64,000 nucleotides of DNA. Origin: G963667915 sp965197385 (GTDB taxonomy: Bacteria > Acidobacteriota > Vicinamibacteria > Vicinamibacterales > UBA823). The DNA is taken from assembly GCA_965197385.1 (NCBI GenBank), contig CBDANA010000007.1, positions 1 through 64,000 on the forward strand, written 5' to 3'. The notes beneath the pieces are model-generated. The model was not told where the DNA came from and made no database searches. It saw nothing but the letters and a program-made list of their open reading frames with translations. Shown one piece after another: positions 25,511 through 34,341 of the stretch (positions are counted from its first letter, which is position 1; every line of letters starts with the position of its first letter). A program made the position numbers and the translations under genes.

Positions 25511-26747
25511 CGTAGCGTCACGTAAACAGCTTTACAATGTACCACAGAAGGCGTATGGTGCGCAGCATGTGGAACCCTGCGGTAGTGGGTCAGTTTGGTA
25601 GCCTGGGTCGTTGGCCGCAACGACATCCTGCTGGCGCTGTTCGCGCTGACGACGGACGCGCACAAGCCCTACCTCTCGGCCGTCGAGGATGCGTTCGGGG
25701 CGGGTGCAACGCACGGGGCTCGAGGCACTGGTGCGCAGCGGCAAGACGCCGCAGCGCGTGTCGGCACGCGCGATGATTGTGCTCGCGGCGAGTGAGGGCA
25801 AACCCATTAATGCGATTGCGAAAGAGTTCGGGGTGAGCCGGCCGACGGTGTACCTGTGGCGGCGTCGCTTTCAGCAGGTCGGCGTGCTCGGCCTGATGAA
25901 GGATGCCCCACGGCCAGGTCGACGCCCCGCGCTGACGGCCCAGGCCATCGCGGCCGTGGTCGACGCGACCTTGCAGACGACGCCGCCCGATGCGACGCAC
26001 TGGAGCGTGCGGACGATGGCGAAGGCGCAAGGGCTCAGCCACGCGGTGGTCCATCGCATCTGGCGCGCGCATGGGTTGCAGCCGCATCGCGTCGAAACCT
26101 TCAAACTCAGCCGCGATCCCAACTTCGTGAAGAAGTTGCGGGATGTCGTGGGCGTCTACCTCCATCCGCCCGACAACGCCTTGGTCTTTTGTGTCGATGA
26201 GAAACCGCAGGTGCAGGCCCTGGATCGAACCGCGCCGGTGCTCCCGTTGCGAAGGGGCATTCCCGCGCGCCAGACGCACGACTATATCCGTCACGGCACG
26301 ACAAACCTGTTTACGGCGCTGAACGTCTTGGATGGCACCGTCCTCGCGCGGTGTGCGCCGCGGAAACGGCACACGGAGTTCCTGGCCTTCTTGAATCAGC
26401 TGCATCGCGCAGTCCCCAAGCGGCGCGATATCCATCTCATTCTCGACAACTACGGCACGCACACGCATCCGAAAGTCGAACAGTGGTTCGCTGATCACCC
26501 GCGCTACTACCGTCACTTCGTCCCCACAAGCGCCTCGTGGCTCAACTTGATCGAGCGCTGGTTCGCGGAGATCACTCGGAAACGGATTCGCCGCGGCACG
26601 TTCCGGAGCCTGCCGGATCTGATTCGTGCCATCGAAGAGTATGTGACGCACCACAACCGCTCGGCCGAGCCCTTCATTTGGACGGCGCCCGCGGCCACGA
26701 TTCTCCGAAAGGTGCGCCATTGTAAAGAAGCGTTAGAGACAGCGCCC
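25511..26747 (+). mobile_element. IS630-family element inserted at the TA of a shared stop codon
   Basis: The left end starts right after the Nudix stop (TA-GCGTAGCGTCACG) and the right end finishes ...GAGACAGCGCC before CTAG. Terminal regions share CTTTACAATG in inverted orientation, and a TA is present at both borders as IS630/mariner elements require. It carries one transposase gene. The host frames on both sides are unharmed. Borders are accurate to a few bases. Confidence 0.7.
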
Positions 26748-26750
26748 TAG
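25689..26750 (+). CDS. IS630-family transposase
   Basis: 353 residues. The N-terminal HTH pair (INAIAKEFGVSRPTVYLWRR) is followed by a winged-helix region and the DDE catalytic core: FCVDEKPQVQALDR (Asp), IHLILDNYGTHTHPKV (Asp) and SWLNLIERWFAEITRKR (Glu). It is full length with no lesion, so the element may still move. Its stop is the TAG of the CTAG that also flanks the IS5 element. Confidence 0.93.
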   Translation: MRSGRVQRTGLEALVRSGKTPQRVSARAMIVLAASEGKPINAIAKEFGVSRPTVYLWRRRFQQVGVLGLMKDAPRPGRRPALTAQAIAAVVDATLQTTPPDATHWSVRTMAKAQGLSHAVVHRIWRAHGLQPHRVETFKLSRDPNFVKKLRDVVGVYLHPPDNALVFCVDEKPQVQALDRTAPVLPLRRGIPARQTHDYIRHGTTNLFTALNVLDGTVLARCAPRKRHTEFLAFLNQLHRAVPKRRDIHLILDNYGTHTHPKVEQWFADHPRYYRHFVPTSASWLNLIERWFAEITRKRIRRGTFRSLPDLIRAIEEYVTHHNRSAEPFIWTAPAATILRKVRHCKEALETAP

Positions 26751-28045
26751 CAGGCTGCTGAAAAAGTCCGTGGAATGGGATCGACAGATCGATCCCGGCG
26801 TACTCCCATGCTCCCAATATTGCTGAAGGGAGCCACCTCATGCGCGGACACGATGAGCAGACCCATCACATGTTCAGTTACCGGTCGCCGGAACAGCGCG
26901 TGCCGGCCGATCCTCCGCTCCGCGCGGTCCGCGCGCTGACGGATCACGCGCTGAAGACGATGTCGCGCAGGTTCGCCGGCCTGTACGCCAAGACGGGACG
27001 TCCGTCGATCCCGCCTGAGCCATTGTTGCGGGCCCTGTTGCTGCAGGTGCTGTACACGATCCGGAGCGAACGGCTGCTGCTGGAAGAGCTCAACGACAAC
27101 CTGCTGTTCCGCTGGTTCGTCGGCTTGCATATGGACGACCCGGTCTGGCATCCCACGACGTTTACCAAGAATCGTGACCGGCTGCTGGCGGGGGATGGCG
27201 CGGCCGCCTTCGTTGATGCGGTCCAGGCCCACGCCCGGGCGGCCGGTCTGCTCTCGGACGAGCATTTCACGGTGGACGGGACGCAGTTGGAAGCCTGGGC
27301 CAGCCTGAAGAGCTTCCGATGCCGGGACGCCGCGCCGCGCGCGCCCCCCGATGACCCCGGGAATCCCACGGTCGACTTCCACGGCGAGCGGCGGCGCAAC
27401 GACACGCACCAGTCGACGACTGATCCGGCGGCGATGCTGCATCGGAAGGGCCAAGGGAAGGAGGCGAAGCTGGCGTCTCTGGGCCACGTGCTGTTGGATA
27501 ATCGGCAGGGGCTCGTCGCCAACGTCTGTGCGACCCACGCGACGGGGACCGCCGAACGCGAGGCGGCGGCACTGTTGCTGGAGGCCAGCGCGCCGCCGGG
27601 CAGCACGGTCGGAGCAGACAAGGGCTACGATGTGGCGAGCTTCGTCGCCGATGTCCGCGTCCGGGACGTCACGCCCCACGTGGCGCAGAAGGTCCGCTGG
27701 CGGGCGATTGATGGTCGGCCCACCCGGCATGCGGGTTCTCACGTGAGTCAGCGGAAACGAAAACTCGTGGAACAGGTCTTTGGGTGGAGGCAGACCGTCG
27801 GTGGTTTGCGCAAGCTCCGGCCTCGCGGCGTCCCACTCGTCGAGTGGCAGCTCACTTTCGCCGCCACGGCCTATAACTTGGTCCGCCTGCGGAATCTGGA
27901 GGCGACGTGTCCCTGCTCGCCGGCCGCGCGTGTCGCCGGCCCCCTCATCGGGGTCAGCGCACACCCGTGCGCACGGTCGTCGGGCGGTCGTTACCCGCAT
28001 GATGCTTAAGAAAACAGCCCGATACCCGGGTTCTTCAGCAGCCTG
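26751..28045 (+). mobile_element. IS5-family element copy 2, complete
   Basis: 1295 bp from CAGGCTGCTGAAAAAG to ...TTCAGCAGCCTG with inverted ends, flanked by CTAG duplications at 26747-26750 and 28046-28049. The left CTAG carries the IS630 transposase stop; the right CTAG carries the thiI stop on the other strand. It is the intact parent of copy 1 at 20.8 kb. Confidence 0.95.
26840..28009 (+). CDS. IS5-family transposase
   Basis: 389 residues. It has the N-terminal DUF772-type domain (RFAGLYAKTGRPSIPPEPLL; LQVLYTIRSERLLLEELND) and DDE residues in TVDGTQLEAWAS, VGADKGYDVASF and KLVEQVFGWRQT. RBS-like GAAGGGAGCC precedes the ATG. Intact and presumably active. Confidence 0.93.
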   Translation: MRGHDEQTHHMFSYRSPEQRVPADPPLRAVRALTDHALKTMSRRFAGLYAKTGRPSIPPEPLLRALLLQVLYTIRSERLLLEELNDNLLFRWFVGLHMDDPVWHPTTFTKNRDRLLAGDGAAAFVDAVQAHARAAGLLSDEHFTVDGTQLEAWASLKSFRCRDAAPRAPPDDPGNPTVDFHGERRRNDTHQSTTDPAAMLHRKGQGKEAKLASLGHVLLDNRQGLVANVCATHATGTAEREAAALLLEASAPPGSTVGADKGYDVASFVADVRVRDVTPHVAQKVRWRAIDGRPTRHAGSHVSQRKRKLVEQVFGWRQTVGGLRKLRPRGVPLVEWQLTFAATAYNLVRLRNLEATCPCSPAARVAGPLIGVSAHPCARSSGGRYPHDA

Positions 28046-29245
28046 CTAGCAGCCCTTCCGAGCATTCGCGTGTCCGCGGCTCGGCGGGAAGCTCATCTGT
28101 TCGTCGGTCGACTCGGCGACCGCGCGCTCGACAATCTCGTCGATCGGCAAGGCCGCCTCCGCTTGCTCCGCATCCGCGGGCCGCGCGCGCGTCGCCGGGT
28201 GCTTCGGCGTGAACAGCTGACAGCAGTCCTGATCCGGAATGATCGAGATTGGATAGGTGCCGAGCCGTTCCGCCTCGTTCGAGATCTCGCTCTTGTCCAT
28301 CCCGATGAGCGGGCGCAGCACCGGCAAGCGTGTCACCGCGCTGATCACGGAGATGTTCTCGAGCGTCTGCGAGGCGACCTGCCCCACAACTTCACCGGTA
28401 ACCAGTGCCTGCGCGCCGACCCGCCGCGCCAGCCGGTAGGCGATCCGCAGCATCAAGCGCCGGTAGATGACGACCCGCAGCGCGGGCGGCACACTCAGGA
28501 CGACCTGCCGCTGAATCTCGCCGAACGCTACCATGGTCAGCCGCGACCGCAGTTGCGATCGCGTGAGCAATGCGGCGATCTCTCGGACCTTGTCCTGTGA
28601 CGCCTTCGACAAGATCGGGTAGCTATGAAAATGAATAAAGTGCACCCGACAGCCGCGCTTCATTAAGCGGTACGCCGCGACCGGGGAGTCGATACCACCC
28701 GACAGCAGACACACCACGCGGCCACTCACCCCGGTGGGCAAGCCGCCGGCGCCGCGTTGCTTCCCGAAGAAGTAGAACGCTTCGTCGGTCAGCATCTCCA
28801 GGTGCACCGTCAGCTCAGGCGCCGATAGATTCACGGTCCATCCCCGCGCTTCTTTGATCCGTCCGCCGACCTCGCGCTCGATCTGAGGCGAGGTCAAGGG
28901 ATAGCGCTTGTCCGCCCGCCGGGCCGACACCCTGAACGTGGCTGGCTGCCGATCTCCCAGGTTGGCCAGAATCGCCGTCGCGATCGCGTCGAGGTCGCCG
29001 CCCTCGACGCGCCCCGCCGGCGCGAAGTTCGCCACGCCGAACACCCGGCGCAGTCGATCGTCGAGTTCCTCGCGATCGACGTCGGGCGCCAGCTCCAGCT
29101 CGATCCGCCCCATCAGCGCCCGCACCTGGGTCACCCCGACCTCCGCCGTCACCGCACGCAGATTGCGCACGAGGCGAGCGATGAACCAGGGGCGATTGCC
29201 CCCCTTGAGCGCGATCTCGTGATAGTGAACGATGACGGATTCCAT
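28046..29245 (-). CDS. thiI: tRNA 4-thiouridine synthase ThiI (no rhodanese domain)
   Basis: 399 residues. An N-terminal ferredoxin-like/THUMP region (IVHYHEIALKGGNRPWF; FRVSARRADKRYPLTS) binds tRNA. The PP-loop ATP pyrophosphatase motif is VCLLSGGIDSPVAAYRLMK, and the C-terminal region has RLPVLRPLIGMDKSEI. It adenylates U8 of tRNA and installs sulfur. The C-terminal rhodanese domain of the E. coli enzyme is lacking, as in many bacteria, so sulfur must come directly from an IscS-type partner. The stop codon is inside the IS5 target duplication but is preserved. The region 29246-29528 holds no gene. Confidence 0.95.
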   Translation of the reverse strand: MESVIVHYHEIALKGGNRPWFIARLVRNLRAVTAEVGVTQVRALMGRIELELAPDVDREELDDRLRRVFGVANFAPAGRVEGGDLDAIATAILANLGDRQPATFRVSARRADKRYPLTSPQIEREVGGRIKEARGWTVNLSAPELTVHLEMLTDEAFYFFGKQRGAGGLPTGVSGRVVCLLSGGIDSPVAAYRLMKRGCRVHFIHFHSYPILSKASQDKVREIAALLTRSQLRSRLTMVAFGEIQRQVVLSVPPALRVVIYRRLMLRIAYRLARRVGAQALVTGEVVGQVASQTLENISVISAVTRLPVLRPLIGMDKSEISNEAERLGTYPISIIPDQDCCQLFTPKHPATRARPADAEQAEAALPIDEIVERAVAESTDEQMSFPPSRGHANARKGC

Positions 29246-29528
29246 TTAGCAGCGTCGCTCGATCGTAGCGCCCATCCCGCCGCCCGGCAAACTCGTCTCA
29301 GAAGTTCGGTGACAGATATTCCGGTGCGCGGCGCCCGGCTGGCAAAGCGCAACGAGGGAGCAAATCGGGAATTTGTGACCGAGGCACAACGCTGGCAGCC
29401 GGCAGGCCCCGCCCGGAAGATATGTCGCGAATCACTGTTACAGGACACTGGCCCGCCGCCGTTGTCATCCGACGCGGATCCGTGGGAGACTCGATGACGA
29501 CGGTCCTCCGCCCGAGCCGCTGCTTCAC

Positions 29529-30806
29529 ATGCCTCGACCCGCCGCACTCATGCCGGACGCCGACGTCATCGTCGTGGGGGCAGGACCGGGCGGCAGCGCC
29601 GCCGCCGCCGCGCTGGGCCGGCGCGGGCGGCGCGTCCTGCTGCTCGAGGCACAGCGGTTTCCTCGCGAGAAGGTGTGCGGTGACGTGCTGCTGCGGGAGG
29701 TCGCTTCCTCACTGGTTGCACTCGGCACGAGCCTCGACGAGCTGGCGCCCGATGCCCACACCGTGAGCGCTTGCGATTTCACGACCGGCCGCGGCACGCG
29801 CGCCGTGGGCCATTTCCGCGACCGCCACGGACGGACCCATCCGTGGCGAATCCTGCCCCGCCGGCTCCTCGACGAGCGGTTGGCGCGGCACGCCGAGCGC
29901 TGCGGCGCCCGGCTCGAGGAGGGCTGCCGGCTCGAGCACGCGGAGTGGGACGTCGTCCGGCGCCTGACCGTTGTTCAGGTGCGTCATCGCGACCGCGCGC
30001 TGACCTACCGCGCTCCGTTGGTGATCGGCGCCGACGGCGTGTTCAGTCGCGTAGCCGCGTGCCGTGGGCTGGCGCCAGTCCGAGCCGCACGCGATCGGCG
30101 CTACAGCGTGGCGCTGCGGGGTTACGCTGACTGGGCGTCCAGCCAGCCGCACTTCCAGGTGCTCACCGACGGCGCGCTCGAATTCGGCTGCTGCTGGATC
30201 GTTCCGATCTCGCCGATCCGAGCCAACGTCGGCATCGGACTGCTCGACGCACGTCGCCGGCCGACCCGCGCCGAGCTGAGCGCACACCTGCAACGGATGC
30301 TGGGCGCGCGGGTGGACCTGCGAGGCGTGTCCGAACTGGCCGGCTGGCAGCTCCCGTCAGCCAGCCTGACCCGCCGCGCCGTGGCCGACGGGACGATGCT
30401 CGTCGGCGACGCCGCCGGTTTCGTCGATCCGTTTACCGGGCACGGTATCCACAATGCCCTAGCCAGCGGGCTGATGGCAGCCGAGTCGGCTGACTTCGCG
30501 CTCGCGATTGCCGACACGCGGGCCGCCAGTCCGCCGTTGCGGTGCTACGAGCGCGCGTGGCGGCGTCGATTCGCCGGCGACTTCCTCCTCGGCCGGCTGC
30601 TGCAATCGCTACATGGCAGCCAGCCGCTGCTCGAGGCAGTCATGGCATCCGCCAGGCGTCACGACGGGTGGGCCGACCAGGTCATGGGGCTGGTAGGACA
30701 TGCCGGCCGACGTCACGACATGCTGCGCCCGGGGTTTCTGTGGCACCTGCTCCGGTCGCAACTGGAGCGGCCGACCGCCGATCAGGTCCGGAGCCGACCC
30801 GCATGA
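29529..30806 (+). CDS. Geranylgeranyl-reductase-family FAD oxidoreductase
   Basis: 425 residues (ATG at 29550 also possible). FAD-binding Rossmann motif DVIVVGAGPGGSAAAAALGR with a following acidic strand end (VLLLEAQ), REKVCGDVLL, and the second FAD motif MLVGDAAGFVDPFTGHGIHN. Family members reduce isoprenoid double bonds of geranylgeranyl groups in lipids or quinones. Its stop overlaps the next gene's ATG (ATGA), a head-to-head prenyl synthase, so an isoprenoid or terpenoid-lipid role is likely. The exact substrate is unknown. Confidence 0.85.
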   Translation: MPRPAALMPDADVIVVGAGPGGSAAAAALGRRGRRVLLLEAQRFPREKVCGDVLLREVASSLVALGTSLDELAPDAHTVSACDFTTGRGTRAVGHFRDRHGRTHPWRILPRRLLDERLARHAERCGARLEEGCRLEHAEWDVVRRLTVVQVRHRDRALTYRAPLVIGADGVFSRVAACRGLAPVRAARDRRYSVALRGYADWASSQPHFQVLTDGALEFGCCWIVPISPIRANVGIGLLDARRRPTRAELSAHLQRMLGARVDLRGVSELAGWQLPSASLTRRAVADGTMLVGDAAGFVDPFTGHGIHNALASGLMAAESADFALAIADTRAASPPLRCYERAWRRRFAGDFLLGRLLQSLHGSQPLLEAVMASARRHDGWADQVMGLVGHAGRRHDMLRPGFLWHLLRSQLERPTADQVRSRPA

Positions 30807-31831
30807 CGGGGACACTGCGACCGGTATGGACCCCGGGGTCGCTCGCCGGTGCCGACGGCGTCGCCGAGTCGATCGCGGCGAAGGATCTCAACAACCTCTA
30901 CCGAACGAGCTGCTTCTTCGCCGAAGCCGATCGCTATCAGGCCTTCTGCGGGCTCTATGCGGTCATGCGGCTCGTGGATGACCGGATCGACAATCAATTA
31001 GCGGGTGGACTCGACCCCGAGGGCGTCGGACGAGAACGCCGAGCGCTGGACGCCTGGGACCGGTTGGTCGCGGCCGCGACGGCGGGCGGCCCGCTGGCCG
31101 ATGGCGATCTGGACGCAACGGACGAACCCAGGGTGCGCGACGTGCTGGAGGCGTTCGGCCGGGGCATCACGCGCTTCCCCACGCCGCCGGAGTTGTTGGC
31201 GCATTTCTTCGAGGCGATGAGAGAAGACCTGACGCGCGATCGGTTTCAGACCTTCGACGCGTTCCTGAACTACGCGCGCGGCGCCACGGTGGCGCCCACG
31301 ACCGTCTACCTCTACCTGATTGCGGCGAACCCTGATGCCGACGGCGTCTACCGCGTCCCGGCGAACTTCGACCTGCGCGAATGCAGCCGGAACCTTGGCC
31401 TGTTCGCGTACATCGGCCACGTGCTCCGCGATCTCCGCAAGGATCTCGCGACGGGAACGCGCGGGTTGATCTACCTGGCGGCTGACGACATGGCAACTCA
31501 CGGCGTGAGCGAAGCGATGCTGAGGCAGGACGCGGAAGCGGGGCACGCCGGTACCGCCGGTACCGCCGTGACGGCGCTGGTCCGGGATCTCGCCGGGCGG
31601 GCCCGGGCGCGACTACGTAACGGACGCAACCAGCTGAAGGCACTCGACGGACGGCTGTCAGCCGACCGGGAGTTTATCTTGCAGCTGATCGTCGAGCTCT
31701 ACACCGCGACAATCGAGAAAATTGCGTCGTCCGGCTACGATCCGATGGCCGAGCAGCACCATTTGACCGATCCGGAAAAGGAGCGGCTCGCCCTGACGGT
31801 CGCCGGCGGCGCGGGCGTGGTTGGGTCCTAG
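30803..31831 (+). CDS. Squalene/phytoene synthase-like prenyltransferase
   Basis: 342 residues starting at the ATG that overlaps the previous stop. Class I isoprenoid fold with two Asp-rich motifs: MRLVDDRIDN in the first and HVLRDLRKDLATG in the second. NLYRTSCFF is close to the usual YYRTF-like start. These enzymes join two prenyl diphosphates head-to-head (C15 to squalene, C20 to phytoene). With the adjacent reductase it may make a C30/C40 precursor of hopanoid or carotenoid type. No cyclase or desaturase is in the window, so the product is unresolved. Confidence 0.85.
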   Translation: MTGTLRPVWTPGSLAGADGVAESIAAKDLNNLYRTSCFFAEADRYQAFCGLYAVMRLVDDRIDNQLAGGLDPEGVGRERRALDAWDRLVAAATAGGPLADGDLDATDEPRVRDVLEAFGRGITRFPTPPELLAHFFEAMREDLTRDRFQTFDAFLNYARGATVAPTTVYLYLIAANPDADGVYRVPANFDLRECSRNLGLFAYIGHVLRDLRKDLATGTRGLIYLAADDMATHGVSEAMLRQDAEAGHAGTAGTAVTALVRDLAGRARARLRNGRNQLKALDGRLSADREFILQLIVELYTATIEKIASSGYDPMAEQHHLTDPEKERLALTVAGGAGVVGS

Positions 31832-31854
31832 CTGCTAGGCAAACCTGGACCTCG

Positions 31855-32358
31855 ATGCGCGACGTCCTCGCCGCAATTCTGGCCCTGATCCTGCTCTTCA
31901 CGGCCGCCAGCCTCGGCACCGCACTGCACACCTCCCGCAAGCGGCGCCAGGCCCAGCGGCGACGCCAGCAGGAACGCGGCCGGCAGATCGTGGCCGAGCT
32001 CCCGTCCGGTACCGACATGACGCTGTTCAGCGAGGACGCCACCGTGTTTTCATACGGGGATGCCAGCATCGACAAGGACCGTATCAAGGCCGTCCGCGTC
32101 CTCATCAACGGTACGCCGCTCGCCGTGTACGAATCGCGGCGATTCGAGCGGGCCGCCGCCGGCGCGTCGACGTCGTTCGAAGACCGCCCGGAGGGCGTTG
32201 CCCACGACCGCTGGGACGTCGCGATCGAGACGCTCGACGGCACGACGCTTGTGGAATGCGGGGCGATTCGAGAACGGATTTCTCAAGAGCTGGCGCGGCG
32301 GATCTTCGACCGGGTGAAGGCCGACCTCTCGGCGCGGGACGAAGCGACAGCGCCCTAA
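31855..32358 (+). CDS. Membrane-anchored protein of unknown function
   Basis: 167 residues: one N-terminal hydrophobic helix (VLAAILALILLFTAASLGTAL), then a basic KRRQAQRRRQQER stretch typical of a cytoplasmic-side stop-transfer, then a soluble alpha/beta domain without recognised motifs (ELPSGTDMTLFSEDATVFSY; AVRVLINGTPLAVYESRRF). It starts 23 bp after the prenyl synthase and may belong to the same transcript. No homologous family is recognised. Confidence 0.6.
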   Translation: MRDVLAAILALILLFTAASLGTALHTSRKRRQAQRRRQQERGRQIVAELPSGTDMTLFSEDATVFSYGDASIDKDRIKAVRVLINGTPLAVYESRRFERAAAGASTSFEDRPEGVAHDRWDVAIETLDGTTLVECGAIRERISQELARRIFDRVKADLSARDEATAP

Positions 32359-32370
32359 CAGCCCACGCGC

Positions 32371-32910
32371 TCACCACTCGACTTCGGGAGTCTTGGCGCG
32401 GGCGTTGACGGCGCGCGCGAACGTGAAGAGCAGATCGGACAGTCGGTTAACATAGGTCAGCACGGCTGGTTCGACCGCATCTGCGCCCAGCGCGACGATG
32501 CGCCGCTCGGCGCGACGGCACACCGCGCGCGCCAGGTGCAACGTCGCGCCTGCCGGCGTGCCGCCGGCCAGGATGAAGCGACGCATGACCGGAAGATCCT
32601 CGTCGAAGCGGTCGATCCACGCTTCCAGCCGCTCGGCGGCGCGTTCGTCCAGCTGCGCCTTGCCCACGCGCTCGGCGATGCGGTGGGCCGGGTCGGCCAA
32701 CCGTGCGCCGACCGCGAAGAGATCGCGCTGCAGCTCCTCGACCATCGCTGACAGACCCGGCTCGATCAGATGCGCCCGGACGACCCCGAGCACGGCGTTG
32801 AGTTCATCGACCTCGCCGTAGGCTTCGACACGCGGATCCGATTTCGACACACGGGTGCCGTCGAAGAACCCGGTTTCACCGCCGTCGCCCGTGCGCGTAT
32901 AGATCGACAC
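32371..32910 (-). CDS. ATP:cob(I)alamin adenosyltransferase, PduO/MMAB type
   Basis: 179 residues from a GTG at 32910. Opening IYTRTGDGGETGFFDGTRVS with the ATP-binding loop TGDGGxT, then VEAYGEVDELNAVLG, FILAGGTPAGATLHLAR and RRAERRIVAL: all signatures of PduO-family corrinoid adenosyltransferases. It makes adenosylcobalamin for B12-dependent mutases or reductases. A TATAAT box ends 6 nt before the GTG. It is convergent with the previous gene and divergent from mutY. Confidence 0.93.
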   Translation of the reverse strand: MSIYTRTGDGGETGFFDGTRVSKSDPRVEAYGEVDELNAVLGVVRAHLIEPGLSAMVEELQRDLFAVGARLADPAHRIAERVGKAQLDERAAERLEAWIDRFDEDLPVMRRFILAGGTPAGATLHLARAVCRRAERRIVALGADAVEPAVLTYVNRLSDLLFTFARAVNARAKTPEVEW

Positions 32911-32916
32911 GTCATG

Positions 32917-32922
32917 ATTATA
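32917..32922 (-). promoter_or_regulatory. -10 box (TATAAT) 6 nt before the adenosyltransferase GTG
   Basis: Minus strand CACTATAATCATGACGTG: perfect TATAAT with only 6 nt to the GTG, implying a leaderless transcript. Confidence 0.55.
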
Positions 32923-32965
32923 GTGCCACCCTTCGACCGACGCCGGACCCGGACAGGACAGACCG

Positions 32966-33691
32966 ATGTCAGCTGCTAAGAACCCCGGCCGGCGACCGAT
33001 GCGTCTGGTGCTGCCGCCATCGGCGGCGCGGCAGCGCTTTCGGCGCCGTCTGCTCGCCTGGTATCGGCGTCACGGACGCGATCTGCCCTGGCGCCATACG
33101 CGCGATCCCTATTGCATCCTGGTGTCGGAGATCATGCTGCAGCAGACGCAGGTGGACCGCGTCGCGCCGAAATACGAACAATGGGTCGAGAAGTATCCGA
33201 CGCTGGACGCGCTGGCCAAGGCGCGGCCGCGCGACCTCGTCCGGACGTGGTACCCCCTGGGCTACAACATCCGGCCACGGCGCTTGCACGCGATCGCGCG
33301 CGAGTCGGTCGCGCGATACGGCGGCGCGCTACCGGACGACGAGGCGACGCTGCGTTCGTTCAAGGGCATCGGCGCCTATACGGCCGGCGCCATCCTCAGC
33401 TTCGCGTTCGGCCGGCGCGCCGCCATCCTCGACACGAACGTCGCACGCGTGCTGCATCGGGTGTTCGTCGGAAAAGGGAACCAGCGCAGCCACGCCATGC
33501 AACGGCATCTCTGGAATGTGTCGGAAACGCTGCTGCCGCGGCGGCACGTATTCGACTACAACCAGGGCCTGATGGATTTCGGCGCAACGGTGTGCACCGC
33601 ACGCAATCCGCGGTGCACGGGCTGCCCCCTGACCGCCATGTGCCGGGCCGGGCCGATGGATTCCTCCCGTTCACGTGGATCGACACGATGA
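32966..33691 (+). CDS. mutY: A/G-specific adenine DNA glycosylase, short form
   Basis: 241 residues. Helix-hairpin-helix glycosylase with catalytic Glu in VSEIMLQQTQVDRV, the HhH around LRSFKGIGAYTAGAILSFAF, catalytic Asp in AILDTNVARVLHR and the Cys motif CTARNPRCTGCPLTAMC of the 4Fe-4S cluster. It excises adenine opposite 8-oxoG. The C-terminal MutT-like 8-oxoG recognition domain of full MutY (about 350 residues) is missing. Instead a stand-alone Nudix gene overlaps by 4 bp (ATGA), as if the two domains were separate genes. Confidence 0.93.
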   Translation: MSAAKNPGRRPMRLVLPPSAARQRFRRRLLAWYRRHGRDLPWRHTRDPYCILVSEIMLQQTQVDRVAPKYEQWVEKYPTLDALAKARPRDLVRTWYPLGYNIRPRRLHAIARESVARYGGALPDDEATLRSFKGIGAYTAGAILSFAFGRRAAILDTNVARVLHRVFVGKGNQRSHAMQRHLWNVSETLLPRRHVFDYNQGLMDFGATVCTARNPRCTGCPLTAMCRAGPMDSSRSRGSTR

Positions 33692-34080
33692 GCGAGCGCC
33701 TGATCGTCGTCGTCGCCGCTGTCGTGGAGCGGGACGGGCGCTTTCTCGTGACCCAGCGGGCGCCCGGCACCCATCTCGGGGGCTACTGGGAATTTCCCGG
33801 CGGAAAATGCGAGTCCGGGGAGTCGCTGCACGATGCGCTACGACGCGAGATGGTCGAGGAGCTCGACGTCGCGATTGACATCGATGAGCTGCTGAACACC
33901 GTGGAGCATGCCTATCCGGACCGAACCGTCCGCCTGTACTTCTACCGCTGTCGTCTGAGGGGCAAGCTGTGGCCGAGGCAGGGGCAGGTCACCCAGTGGG
34001 TCATGCGCGCGGAACTGGCGTCGTTGGAGTTTCCGCCGGCCGATGCGGCGCTGATCGACAAACTCGCGGCGGGCGGCTAG
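33688..34080 (+). CDS. MutT-like Nudix pyrophosphohydrolase
   Basis: 130 residues. It begins LIVVVAAVVERDGRFLVTQR and HLGGYWEFPGGKCESGES, with a complete Nudix box (G-x5-E ... REMVEEL), so catalytic rather than degenerate. MutT hydrolyses 8-oxo-dGTP, preventing misincorporation. It is translationally coupled to mutY, so both halves of the 8-oxoguanine (GO) defence are in one operon. The intact box argues against it being merely the detached MutY recognition domain. Confidence 0.9.
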   Translation: MSERLIVVVAAVVERDGRFLVTQRAPGTHLGGYWEFPGGKCESGESLHDALRREMVEELDVAIDIDELLNTVEHAYPDRTVRLYFYRCRLRGKLWPRQGQVTQWVMRAELASLEFPPADAALIDKLAAGG

Positions 34081-34115
34081 CCCTGACAAAGTGAGGCGAA
34101 CCACTGGTCCCAAAA

Positions 34116-34341
34116 TTAACGCCTCAGACGCCCGACCCCGAAGGAACAGCGAGCCGCGGGTGGCGCCGGGCCGGGGGCCCCCCGCGGGCGCGGAGCCCCA
34201 GCGCTCTTTGCTAGCCTAGCGGGGTGCATGGGGTCCCCGCGCATGATCGAAGCCCACGCGTGGGGCCTCAGCCCGGTGACAGGACCCGCGGCGGTCTTGC
34301 AGGGGACGGTCAGCCCGTGGTGAAAGTCCGGCTGCATTCGG
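34116..34341. repeat. Intergenic GC-rich hairpins and one end of the interspersed repeat
   Basis: Between the Nudix gene and ygfZ. A TGAGGCG/CGCCTCA pair (from 34092) with a long loop and further GC palindromes (CGGGGGCCCCCCGCG) lead to 34312-34335, which reads CAGCCCGTGGTGAAAGTCC then GGCTGCATTC, the terminal sequence of the repeat family seen fully at 44923. Only one end of the repeat is here. No gene is seen. Confidence 0.5.

Noticed and set aside
34312..34340. GTGAAAGTCC words resembling parts of group II intron or RNase P consensus
   Set aside because: The word belongs to the interspersed repeat, and no other intron or RNase P element is present around it.
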